A stretch of DNA of 64,000 nt, taken from NCBI GenBank assembly GCA_910584155.1, contig CAJTYG010000008.1, forward strand, positions 17,462-81,461, written 5' to 3'. The position numbers and the translations under genes were made by a program. Source of the DNA: an uncultured Christensenella sp. (GTDB lineage: Bacteria > Bacillota > Clostridia > Christensenellales > CAG-917). Below the pieces are notes generated by a model. That model saw nothing but the letters and a program-made list of their open reading frames with translations, had not been told where the DNA came from and did not search any database. Positions 35,588-42,968 of the stretch are shown in pieces. Within the stretch, counting starts at the first letter, position 1. Each line of letters starts with the position of its first letter.

Positions 35588-35616
35588 AATATCCCTCCGT
35601 GAAATCTACTGATACA

Positions 35617-35645
35617 ATTGTATTACAAATTGCAACAAAATACAA
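35617..35645 (-). promoter_or_regulatory. Promoter of the DUF2804 gene
   Basis: Reading leftward: TTGTAT (35640-35645), 17-nt spacer, TACAAT (35617-35622). TTGTATT and AATACAA form an inverted repeat across the promoter, a possible operator. Confidence 0.45.
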
Positions 35646-35661
35646 TACGCAATTTAATAAA

Positions 35662-35691
35662 TTTTATGCGCCTGAAATCAGACGCATAAAA
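35662..35691 (-). terminator. Terminator of the EamA/aldo-keto reductase operon
   Basis: TTTTATGCG/CGCATAAAA stem with an inner CTGA/TCAG pair, 75 nt past the aldo-keto reductase stop. Confidence 0.65.
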
Positions 35692-35764
35692 TAAAGTAAT
35701 TTTGTTGTATTTGCAAATTTGCGAGTTTTATATGTAAAAATATGCCTATAAAACCCGTTTTATG

Positions 35765-36913
35765 TCACTTATACATAGGTGACGCTTTGAGCTGACCGTC
35801 AAACACCTTAAACGCTTCGGAAATTTTTATCTTCTGCGGACAGACCGCCTCGCAGCTACGGCAGCCGATACACGCAGACGGACGGCTTTCGTTTGGCATC
35901 TGCGATACACGCATTGGCGCAATAAATCCGTTGTCCGAAAAGTTGTGCTCGTTATACAGCGCAATGAGCGTAGGGATATCCAGAGATTGCGGACAGTGCG
36001 ACACGCAATATCTGCATTCCGTGCAAGGCAAAGAGTTTTTGCCCGTCATTTCCTTGGCAATTTCAAACAGCACGTTGCGCTCCGCCTCGGTCACAGGCTT
36101 GAATTCGTCAAAGGTTGCAATGTTTTGCTTGAGCTGCTCAAAATTTGACATTCCCGATAAAATGACCTTGACCTGCGGAATGCTTTGCAAAAATCTGAAC
36201 GCCCACTGCGTTTGCGTATAATCGGGCTGCAGCGCAGAAAGCTTTGCGGCAACCTTATCGTTTAAATGACACAGCTTGCCTCCGTGCAAGGGCTCCATCA
36301 CCCAAACGGGAATGCCCAATTTGTCAAGTGTTTGCACCTTTGACTTTGCGTCCTGAAAATCCCAGTCCACATAGTTGAGCTGAATCTGGCAAAACTCCAT
36401 ATCCTTGCCGTAGGCGTCCAAAAAGCGCTCAAAGGTCTTTTGGTCGCCGTGCACCGAAAAGCCGAGATGCTTTATGCGTCCGTTGCGCTTTTGCTCGAAG
36501 AGATATTCGTAGGTTTTATATTTGGGATCGAGATATGCGTCGATATTGAGCTCGCACACATTGTGGAAAAGATAAAAATCAAAATAATCGACTTGGCATT
36601 TTTTAAGCTGTTGCTCAAAAATTTCCTCGACCTTGCCCATATTTGAAAGGTCGTATCCGGGGAATTTGTCCGCAAGATAAAAGCTTTCTCTCGGATATTT
36701 CTTAAGTGCCTTGCCCATAACAATCTCGGAGTTGCCGTTGTGATATCCCCATGCCGTATCGAAATAATTTACGCCGTGCTTTATGGCATAATCTACCATT
36801 TCAAAAACGGCTGCTTCATCGATATCCGCATCGTCGGCGCTGCGTTTAGGCAAGCGCATTGCGCCCATTGCAAGCATTGAAATTTGCTTCTCGTTGAAAT
36901 CGCTGTAAACCAT
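35765..36913 (-). CDS. Aldo/keto reductase with C-terminal 4Fe-4S domain
   Basis: 382 residues. A TIM-barrel aldo-keto reductase domain (about 1-290) has the YFDTAWGYHNGNSE motif with catalytic Asp and Tyr, Lys in the LADKF strand, and His in GFSVHG. Two ferredoxin-type clusters follow: C-x2-C-x2-C-x3-C in CTECRYCVSHCP and CIGCRSCEAVCP. This fused form is common in anaerobes, where the ferredoxin part probably replaces or supplements NAD(P)H. AGGGTGA precedes the ATG. It lies 8 nt after the EamA transporter stop in one operon. Substrate unknown. Confidence 0.92.
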   Translation of the reverse strand: MVYSDFNEKQISMLAMGAMRLPKRSADDADIDEAAVFEMVDYAIKHGVNYFDTAWGYHNGNSEIVMGKALKKYPRESFYLADKFPGYDLSNMGKVEEIFEQQLKKCQVDYFDFYLFHNVCELNIDAYLDPKYKTYEYLFEQKRNGRIKHLGFSVHGDQKTFERFLDAYGKDMEFCQIQLNYVDWDFQDAKSKVQTLDKLGIPVWVMEPLHGGKLCHLNDKVAAKLSALQPDYTQTQWAFRFLQSIPQVKVILSGMSNFEQLKQNIATFDEFKPVTEAERNVLFEIAKEMTGKNSLPCTECRYCVSHCPQSLDIPTLIALYNEHNFSDNGFIAPMRVSQMPNESRPSACIGCRSCEAVCPQKIKISEAFKVFDGQLKASPMYK

Positions 36914-36921
36914 ATATCACC

Positions 36922-37857
36922 CTACATATTTTTTGTTATCATATAATTTTTTTTGTTGAATTGCAAGAATTTTTTCGGAAAACTGAGTTGAGCGAGTATG
37001 ACTGCCACAAACACGAGTGTGCAGCCCGCAAGCTCCTGCATAGCGTGCACCTCGTGCAAAATAAGGATGCCGCCTATCATTCCCACGACAGATTCCAAGC
37101 TCATTATGAGTGCTGCGACCGTCGGCTCGGTATACTTTTGCCCTGCGGTTTGCAGCGTATAGCCTATGCCCGCCGAAAAAACGCCTACATAAATTATCGG
37201 CACTATACTTTGCGCAATGCTCGCCCCCGAGGGGAAGCCCGCTATCGCCATGCCGGGGATACTCAACACAGCACAGGTGATAAACTGCACAAGCGTGATC
37301 TTGATAGGGTCTGCATCCTGCCCGAACACGTCTATAAAGGATATCTGAAGCGCAAAAAACAGGGTGCTTGCAAGTCCGAGCAGATCGCCTATTCCGACAG
37401 GCTCGTCACCGCTTGCGCACATCAGCCAAAAGCCTGCAATCGCAACAGGGATAGCAAAGCGGCTGAGCACGCTCAGTCTCCTGCCTGTAAGCAAACCCAA
37501 AACAGGCACCAGAACTATGTAAAGCGCAGTGATAAAGCTTGCCCTGCCTGCACTCGTATACTGTATGCCGTACTGCTGCAGATCGCTTGCAAGCAGCAGC
37601 GATATGCCGCATATGATGCCGCCGAAAATGGTGGCTTTGTTCCACCCGACAGTTTTAACGCCTCTTTTTTTGTTGACTAACTCATAAATGAGCAAAAACA
37701 CAGCCACCACGGCGCTTGCAAGCGCAAATCGCAAGCCGTTGAACGCAATGGGATTTATCTGCGCCGCCGCAGTCCGCTGAAACGCAAATGCCATACCCCA
37801 CACTAAAGCGCAGGCAAAAAGCATTATAGTCCCAAATAAGCTGTGTTTGTTTTGCAT
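36922..37857 (-). CDS. DMT-superfamily EamA transporter
   Basis: 311 residues with ten predicted TM helices in two EamA repeats (about 5-145 and 155-290). The GMAFAFQRTA start and the LESVVGMIGGILILHE block of the second repeat are typical. It probably exports a small metabolite or amino acid. The ribosome site is GAGGG. First gene of the operon with the aldo-keto reductase. An inverted repeat ATCGCACG/CGTGCGAT (37881-37904) lies just upstream and may be an operator or leader hairpin. Confidence 0.88.
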   Translation of the reverse strand: MQNKHSLFGTIMLFACALVWGMAFAFQRTAAAQINPIAFNGLRFALASAVVAVFLLIYELVNKKRGVKTVGWNKATIFGGIICGISLLLASDLQQYGIQYTSAGRASFITALYIVLVPVLGLLTGRRLSVLSRFAIPVAIAGFWLMCASGDEPVGIGDLLGLASTLFFALQISFIDVFGQDADPIKITLVQFITCAVLSIPGMAIAGFPSGASIAQSIVPIIYVGVFSAGIGYTLQTAGQKYTEPTVAALIMSLESVVGMIGGILILHEVHAMQELAGCTLVFVAVILAQLSFPKKFLQFNKKNYMITKNM

Positions 37858-37946
37858 AAACCCTCACATGAGAATTACATATCGCACGACAGCCGCCGTG
37901 CGATACAAGATTTATTTTGATAGTGACTTAGTATATTAGATTTTTC

Positions 37947-37977
37947 GCAAAAGTGGGAATTGACTTCCCGCTTTTGC
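37947..37977. terminator. Long hairpin between oad operon and EamA operon
   Basis: GCAAAAGTGGGAA pairs with TTCCCGCTTTTGC (one G-T) over a 5-nt loop, with a second hairpin GCGCAC/GTGCGC at 37984-37998. Neither has a strong T-tract leftward, so the terminator call is tentative. Confidence 0.4.
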
Positions 37978-38001
37978 ACCTTATGCGCACGTAGTGCGCC
38001 T

Positions 38002-38163
38002 CACCAAACAAAGCATTTTGCGGAACATTGCAAGCGTTTACAATGTTGGTTTGATCTGATAGCATACAATGCTTTTTTTGGTAATGGGGATAAAATCAAG
38101 CTTAGGCTTGGACAATGCTTGCAAGCAAGCGTTGTCCCGCCAAATGCGCCGATTAATTTATCC
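38002..38163. repeat. 153-bp structured repeat, copy 1
   Basis: About 95% identical to 38229-38387. It contains a hairpin GGACAATGCTTGC/GCAAGCGTTGTCC (38110-38137) and an outer ACCAAACAAAGCATT...GGT inverted repeat that is imperfect in this copy. Confidence 0.85.
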
Positions 38164-38170
38164 TCATTAT

Positions 38171-38215
38171 GGCTCCCCTTAGCAAGGGGAGCTCCGCAAA
38201 GCGTAAGCGGAGCGG
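38171..38215. repeat. REP-like double hairpin between the two repeats
   Basis: CTCCCCTT/AAGGGGAG (38173-38191) is followed directly by GCTCCGC/GCGGAGC (38191-38213). This resembles intergenic palindromic elements that recur in clostridial genomes. Confidence 0.55.
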
Positions 38216-38228
38216 TAAGGGGATTGTC

Positions 38229-38387
38229 CACCAAACAAAGCATTTTGCGGAACATTGCAAGAGTTTACAACGTCGGTTTGATCTGATAGCATACAATGCT
38301 TTGTTTGGTAATGGGGATAAAATCAAGCTTAGGCTTGGACAATGCTTGTAAGCAAGCGTTGTCCCGCCAAATGCGCTGATTTTATCC
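38229..38387. repeat. 153-bp structured repeat, copy 2, reaching the oadB stop codon
   Basis: The first half is closed by perfect 15-bp arms (38230-38244 and 38295-38309). The second half is closed by GGATAAAATCA/TGATTTTATCC. The right arm includes the TAA stop and last codon of the decarboxylase beta gene. Confidence 0.85.
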
Positions 38388-39605
38388 AAATACTGCCAGT
38401 AAAAATCCTGCTGCGACAGCCGAGCCTATTACGCCTGCGACGTTTGGTCCCATAGCGTGCATAAGCAGATAGTTGCTTTTGTTATACTGCAAGCCGACGG
38501 TGTTTGAAACACGTGCGGCCATTGGCACTGCCGAAACGCCTGCCGAGCCGATAAGCGGATTGATTTTGCCACGTGAGATGACATACAGCAATTTGCCGAT
38601 GAGCAAGCCGCATATGGTTGCAAGCACAAAGCCTGCAAGACCGAGAATGACGATGAGCAGCGTTTTTGTTGTGAGGAATGTGGCGCCTATAGCCGTTGCG
38701 CCGACCGAGATACCGAGAAACAGCGTCACGATGTTCATAAGCGCATTTTGTGCCGTATCCGAAAGCCTTTCCGTCACGCCGCACTCCTTAAGCAGATTGC
38801 CGAACATAAGGCTTCCGAGAAGCGGAGCGACAGACGGCAAAAGCAGAGATACGATGATAGTGACCAAAATGGGGAATATTATCTTTTCCTTTTTGCTGAC
38901 CTTGCGGGTTGCGGTCATCACGGCGATACGCTCTTTCTTTGTCGTGAGCAGCTTCATAAACGGAGGCTGCAAAAGCGGAATGAGCGCCATATACGAATAT
39001 GCTGCGACCGCAATAGGCGCAAGCAGTTGAGGCGCAAGCGTCTTTGTGAGGAAGATAGCCGTAGGTCCGTCCGCACCTGCGATAATGGATATCGAAGCCG
39101 CCTCGCCGCCCGTAAACATACCCGTTGCAACGGCGAGAATGAGCACAAGATAAATTCCGCCCTGCGCCGCAGCGCCCAAAATCATAGAGCTTGGGCGGGA
39201 CAGCATGGGACCGAAGTCCGTCATTGCTCCGACGCCGATAAATATCAGACAGGGATAAACGCCCGTCTTAACACCTATGTAAAGTATATCCAAAAGTCCG
39301 CCGTGCCGCAAGACTTCCAGATAGTCCACTCCGGTTTTGACAGCCTGCTCGCCCGTCCACCAATCTGCGTGGAACAGCTCGCCGCCGGGGAGGTTTGTAA
39401 GCAACATTCCGAAAGCTATGCCAACGAGAAGCAACGGTTCAAATTTCTTTTTGATCGCAAGCCAAAGGAAAAACAGTGCGACGACAATCATAATGAGTGC
39501 CTTCCAGCCGTCGGTCAAGCCGAAGCCCAAAAAGCCGCTGTCCTCCCAAAGGTTTTTCAGTATCTGACCTACGTCCATACCACCTAATATTTGTCCAAAG
39601 TTCAT
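38382..39605 (-). CDS. oadB: Na+-translocating decarboxylase beta subunit
   Basis: 407 residues, about eleven TM helices. The conserved GGEAASISIIAGADGPTAIF region includes the Asp that is a Na+ site in this family, and the late GVSAVPMAARVS block is present. It couples decarboxylation of the carboxybiotin carrier to Na+ export. It is the last gene of the operon oadA-oadG-carrier-oadB, and its stop codon lies within a 153-bp repeat. The homologues GcdB and MmdB have the same fold; the partner alpha subunit points to oxaloacetate. Confidence 0.93.
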   Translation of the reverse strand: MNFGQILGGMDVGQILKNLWEDSGFLGFGLTDGWKALIMIVVALFFLWLAIKKKFEPLLLVGIAFGMLLTNLPGGELFHADWWTGEQAVKTGVDYLEVLRHGGLLDILYIGVKTGVYPCLIFIGVGAMTDFGPMLSRPSSMILGAAAQGGIYLVLILAVATGMFTGGEAASISIIAGADGPTAIFLTKTLAPQLLAPIAVAAYSYMALIPLLQPPFMKLLTTKKERIAVMTATRKVSKKEKIIFPILVTIIVSLLLPSVAPLLGSLMFGNLLKECGVTERLSDTAQNALMNIVTLFLGISVGATAIGATFLTTKTLLIVILGLAGFVLATICGLLIGKLLYVISRGKINPLIGSAGVSAVPMAARVSNTVGLQYNKSNYLLMHAMGPNVAGVIGSAVAAGFLLAVFG

Positions 39606-39616
39606 ATTGAGGCTCC

Positions 39617-40021
39617 TTACAGAATTTCAAACAGCGGAGTACCCGTCTCTACGCTTGCACCCTTTTGCACGAAGAATTGACCCAATTTGCCAGATTTTGA
39701 AGCGGGGATCTCGTTTTCCATTTTCATAGCCTCGATGACCAGCACCACGTCGCCCTCTTTTACGGGTTGACCTGCGCTCATCTTAAGGGTGATGACGCTT
39801 CCGTTGAGCGGTGAATTTACCACAGTTGCGCCCGCAGTTGCCGCTGCTGCGGCAGTCTGCTGAGGTGCGGCTGCTGCTACAGGTGCTGCGCTTACTGCCG
39901 CCGCCTGCGCAGCGGGAGCCGCCTGAGGAAGAGCAGCGTCAAATTCCGACTTTATGACAGCCTCGCCCTTTTCAACTTCAACTTCATATATTTTGCCGTT
40001 TAAGCTCACTTTGTAGATCAT
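39617..40021 (-). CDS. Biotin carboxyl carrier subunit of the decarboxylase
   Basis: 134 residues. A short N-terminal part, an Ala/Pro-rich flexible linker (about 30-65) and a biotinyl domain ending with the biotinylation motif EAMKMEN (the Lys between the two Met). It carries CO2 from the alpha to the beta subunit. Its ATG overlaps the oadG stop (ATGA). In many bacteria this domain is fused to OadA; here it is separate. Confidence 0.93.
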   Translation of the reverse strand: MIYKVSLNGKIYEVEVEKGEAVIKSEFDAALPQAAPAAQAAAVSAAPVAAAAPQQTAAAAATAGATVVNSPLNGSVITLKMSAGQPVKEGDVVLVIEAMKMENEIPASKSGKLGQFFVQKGASVETGTPLFEIL

Positions 40022-40449
40022 TTTTCTTCAACCTCCATTTTCTTTATGGATTTAAACCTCAATTCATTGAGCGGCGTGCCTGTGCTGTCGGCAACGATCG
40101 CCATTATCATTGCGGCGTCACGCTCGTCGGTATTGATAAGCTTAAGCTCGCCGCAGGTGCCCTCTGCAAGAGGCTCCGACTGTACTTCGGGCTGAGCCGC
40201 CGCCTTGTCTGCCTTTTTCCAAAACATCATTTTGGATTTGACTTCCGCAAGCTTTTCGCCCCACTCCGGATGAGCCTTTTGTAGTTTTTCGCTGCCGTCG
40301 AATATCTTGCCCTCGATCGTCACGATAAGCATAAGCGCAATGAGTACTATAAACACTATCACTATGCCTATCAATGCGAGCAGCAGAGCGTCGACCACGC
40401 CTATTTTTGCGGTTTTGTCGATAACGCCGCTAAAAAGCATAAGTCCCAT
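40018..40449 (-). CDS. oadG: OadG-family (gamma) membrane subunit
   Basis: 143 residues with one N-terminal TM helix (about 20-45) and a cytoplasmic, charged C-terminal part, the OadG/DUF layout that anchors the alpha subunit and carrier to the beta subunit. It lies 11 nt after the oadA stop and overlaps the carrier gene by 4 nt. Confidence 0.85.
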   Translation of the reverse strand: MGLMLFSGVIDKTAKIGVVDALLLALIGIVIVFIVLIALMLIVTIEGKIFDGSEKLQKAHPEWGEKLAEVKSKMMFWKKADKAAAQPEVQSEPLAEGTCGELKLINTDERDAAMIMAIVADSTGTPLNELRFKSIKKMEVEEK

Positions 40450-40460
40450 ATTTCACCTCA

Positions 40461-41864
40461 TTATTCCTCAACAGGGGTTATCGTATATTTGACTATCTTT
40501 TCTTCCTTAGCCCTGCGAGCGTCAAAATATTTTTCCGTCACTTGCGGGAAGAGAATATATGACAGCACGTCCTCGTCGTTTTTGGCTATGCCCGCAAGCT
40601 CCGCCTTAGTCTTTTCAAACACGGGCTCAAGGGTATCGGCATATCTGCCCTCGATGGGCTTTTCGTCGCCGAGCGCCTTTTTCATCACTTCGGGATTTAT
40701 AGGCGCAGGCGCAGTGCCGTATTCGCCTCTGCAATATGCCTTGACTTCCTTTGAAATGTTTTTGTATCTCTCGCCCGAAAGCACGTTGTTTGTCGCCTGC
40801 ACGCCGACCATTTGGCTCATAGGCGTGACGAGCGGAGGATAACCGAGATCCGCTCTGACCTTCGGCGTTTCGATGAGCACCTCTTCAAACTTGTCCATAG
40901 CGTTTTGAGCTTTGAGCTGCGACACGAGGTTGGACAACATTCCGCCCGGCACCTTGTAGTTGAGGGCGTCCGTATCCGTTGCCATCATCTTTGGATTGAG
41001 CGTGCCGTCTGCGATATATCCGTCACGGATAGGCTTAAAGAAATCGTTGACCTGCTTGAGCACTGCGTCGTCAAGCCCCGTCTCGTATCCGAGCTGCTTG
41101 AGCGCATAGTTGAGCGTTTCGGTAGCAGGCTGACTTGTGCCGCCCGAGAAGCAGGACGTTGCCGTATCGATGACGTCTACGCCCGCCTCGATAGCCTTGA
41201 GATAGGTCATAAACGCCATGCCCGTCGTGCAGTGTGTGTGCAGCACTACGGGAATTTTGACCTCGCTCTTTATTGCGCCGATGAGCTCGTATGCCTCTTG
41301 CGGCGTCATAACGCCCGCCATATCCTTTACGCAGACTGTCGTAACACCCATATTTTCCATCTCTTTGGCTTGCTTTGCAAACGCCTCGAGCGTATGTACG
41401 GGGCTTTGCGTAAAGCTGAGCGTGCCCGACACGGTCGCACCGCATTTAAGTGCGGTCTTTGTTGCGGTCTCTATATTGCGCAGGTCGTTGAGTGCGTCGA
41501 AGATACGAATGACGTCTATGCCGTTTTCAACGGACTTTTCCACAAACATCCTTACGATTTCGTCGGGATAGTGCTTATAACCGAGCAGATTTTGCCCTCT
41601 GAGCAGCATCTGCAGCTTTGAGTTGGGCATAGCCTTGCGCATATTGCGCAGTCTCTGCCACGGATCCTCGTCCAGAAATCTCAAGCATACGTCAAACACA
41701 GCGCCGCCCCAGCACTCCACCGAATAATATCCGGCTTTGTCCATAACGGGAAGAATGTCGGCAAACTTCGAGTACGGCAAGCGGGTTGCGATAAGCGATT
41801 GATTTGCGTCACGCAGCACCGTCTCTGTAAATTGAACCTTTTGGGTTTCAAAAGCTTTTTTCAT
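40461..41864 (-). CDS. oadA: Oxaloacetate decarboxylase alpha subunit (carboxyltransferase)
   Basis: 467 residues. The start at 41864 has GGAGGG 6 nt upstream; the in-frame extension to 41921 is unsupported. An HMGL-like TIM barrel (ETVLRDANQSLIATR, with the RDxxQS motif) and a PYC_OADA conserved carboxylase domain are present. There is no biotinyl domain, which is encoded separately in the same operon. It transfers CO2 from oxaloacetate to biotin, yielding pyruvate for the downstream PFOR. Pyruvate carboxylase subunit B is the close alternative, but the membrane subunits argue for the Na+ pump. Confidence 0.93.
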   Translation of the reverse strand: MKKAFETQKVQFTETVLRDANQSLIATRLPYSKFADILPVMDKAGYYSVECWGGAVFDVCLRFLDEDPWQRLRNMRKAMPNSKLQMLLRGQNLLGYKHYPDEIVRMFVEKSVENGIDVIRIFDALNDLRNIETATKTALKCGATVSGTLSFTQSPVHTLEAFAKQAKEMENMGVTTVCVKDMAGVMTPQEAYELIGAIKSEVKIPVVLHTHCTTGMAFMTYLKAIEAGVDVIDTATSCFSGGTSQPATETLNYALKQLGYETGLDDAVLKQVNDFFKPIRDGYIADGTLNPKMMATDTDALNYKVPGGMLSNLVSQLKAQNAMDKFEEVLIETPKVRADLGYPPLVTPMSQMVGVQATNNVLSGERYKNISKEVKAYCRGEYGTAPAPINPEVMKKALGDEKPIEGRYADTLEPVFEKTKAELAGIAKNDEDVLSYILFPQVTEKYFDARRAKEEKIVKYTITPVEE

Positions 41865-41891
41865 ATTGCCCTCCAAAAAATATTCGCCTGC

Positions 41892-41921
41892 ATTATAGCA
41901 TTTTGTTTTTGAAAATCGCAA
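41892..41921 (-). promoter_or_regulatory. Promoter of the oad operon
   Basis: Reading leftward: TTGCGA (41916-41921), 18-nt spacer, TATAAT (41892-41897), 27 nt before the oadA start. Confidence 0.5.
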
Positions 41922-42031
41922 GCAAATCGCTACACTTTTATCTATATATTGATAACAATTTATATTATCTATAAATATAAGGATATCTACAATATATTTT
42001 TTGATGTTTTAAGAGGTGTAAAATAGCAAAA

Positions 42032-42231
42032 TTTTTGCAAATTTTCGGCAATTTTTTTGCAATTTTTCTGCAAAAAACAATCGATTTTTCGCAGTTTTTT
42101 GGCGTTTTTTTGGCGTTTTTTAGCGTTTTTTTGCGGTTTTTTCGTTGTTTTTTCGTTGTTTTTTTGGTTGTTTTATGACTGATTTTTGGTTGTTTTTTGA
42201 TTGTTTTTTCGTAAAATTTAATCACTTTTTT
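42032..42231. other. Helically phased T-tracts (predicted curved DNA)
   Basis: T-runs of 4-7 begin at about 42032, 42042, 42052, 42063, 42085, 42095, 42105, 42116, 42126, 42137, 42148, 42159, 42171, 42183, 42193, 42204 and 42226. The mean step is close to 10.8 bp over 18 turns, with two positions occupied by A-runs or skipped. Phased A/T-tracts bend DNA. The array ends 1-2 bp before the -35 of the metal-responsive promoter. No convincing gene is present; the minus-strand frame here is Lys-rich low complexity. Confidence 0.75.
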
Positions 42232-42232
42232 G

Positions 42233-42285
42233 TTGACAAACCGCATATGATAGTGTATCATACATTTGAACGGTTTTTCAAATGT
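42233..42285 (+). promoter_or_regulatory. Promoter and ArsR-type operator of the zinc operon
   Basis: TTGACA (42233-42238), 17-nt spacer, TATCAT (42256-42261), then the perfect inverted repeat ACATTTGAA/TTCAAATGT (42262-42285, 6-nt spacer) over the start region. This is a typical place and sequence style for an ArsR/SmtB repressor. Confidence 0.75.
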
Positions 42286-42304
42286 TCAACAAAGAGAGGG
42301 ATAT

Positions 42305-42634
42305 ATGGACGAACGTCAAGTCATAGAATACGTAAGAGGCAAGCTGCCCGACGACGAAACGATTGCCGCCGTTGCGGAATTTTTTAAGGTTTTCGGCGAT
42401 GCGACACGTGCCAAAATTATGAGCTGCCTCGAGGTGAAGGACCTGTATGTAAACGAGATTGCCGAGATTTTGGGAATGAGCATTTCGGCAGTTTCACATC
42501 AGCTCAGAGTGCTGCGCTCGGCAAAGCTCGTAAAGGCAAGCAAGTGCGGCAAGGAAGTGAAATACTGCCTTGACGACAACCACGTAGCTCAGATTATAGA
42601 GGCGGGCTTGACGCACGTCAACGAGGAACACTGA
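42305..42634 (+). CDS. ArsR/SmtB-family zinc-type metalloregulator
   Basis: 109 residues. The start at 42305 has AGAGAGGG upstream. A winged HTH (about 20-90, ISAVSHQLRVLRSAKLV recognition region) is followed by a last helix carrying D-x-H-x10-H-x-x-E (DNH...THVNE), the alpha-5 ligand set of SmtB/CzrA that senses Zn(II) or Co(II). No alpha-3 Cys pair of CadC/ArsR type is seen. It should repress the operon with the following HMA and ATPase genes until zinc is in excess. Confidence 0.92.
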   Translation: MDERQVIEYVRGKLPDDETIAAVAEFFKVFGDATRAKIMSCLEVKDLYVNEIAEILGMSISAVSHQLRVLRSAKLVKASKCGKEVKYCLDDNHVAQIIEAGLTHVNEEH

Positions 42635-42688
42635 AAAATATCCACTGATAAAAACGGGGACAAGCCCCGTTTAAAAAGGACACACAGT

Positions 42689-42702
42689 TGAACGATTGTT
42701 CA
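42689..42702 (+). promoter_or_regulatory. Second ArsR-type half-site pair upstream of the HMA gene
   Basis: TGAAC-GATT-GTTCA, sharing TTGAAC with the main operator, lies 32 nt before the HMA start. It may be an internal control point. Confidence 0.35.
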
Positions 42703-42734
42703 TACAAATAAGTAATCAAATAAAGGAGCAAGCA

Positions 42735-42953
42735 ATGAAAAAGGTATTTAAGCTGCAGAATCTTGACTGCGCAAACTGCGCCGCAAAAATGGAAAGAGGC
42801 ATATTGAAAATAGACGGCGTGAGCGCCGCAAGCGTGAGCTTTATGTCTCAAAAGCTCACGGTCGAGGCGGAGGAAGAAAGCTTTGAAAGAGTAATGGACG
42901 AAGTAGTAAAGGTTTGCAGGCGCATTGAGCCTGATTGCAAAATAATAAGATAA
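42735..42953 (+). CDS. Stand-alone heavy-metal-associated (HMA) domain protein
   Basis: 72 residues, a single ferredoxin-like HMA fold with metal site C12-A-N-C15. AAAGGAGC precedes the ATG. The neighbouring P-type ATPase lacks an N-terminal HMA domain, so this protein is probably its detached metal-delivery or regulatory domain. Metal likely zinc or cadmium by context. Confidence 0.88.
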   Translation: MKKVFKLQNLDCANCAAKMERGILKIDGVSAASVSFMSQKLTVEAEEESFERVMDEVVKVCRRIEPDCKIIR

Positions 42954-42968
42954 AATATATTAAATGCT

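Noticed and set aside
38002..38387. Possible CRISPR or IS element
   Set aside because: Only two long copies, no transposase gene and no spacers.
38748..39587. 279-codon plus-strand frame opposite oadB
   Set aside because: Antisense shadow of a conserved membrane subunit gene.
41965..42261. 98-codon Lys-rich minus-strand frame
   Set aside because: It is the complement of the phased T-tracts; low complexity, no ribosome site, and overlaps the zinc promoter.
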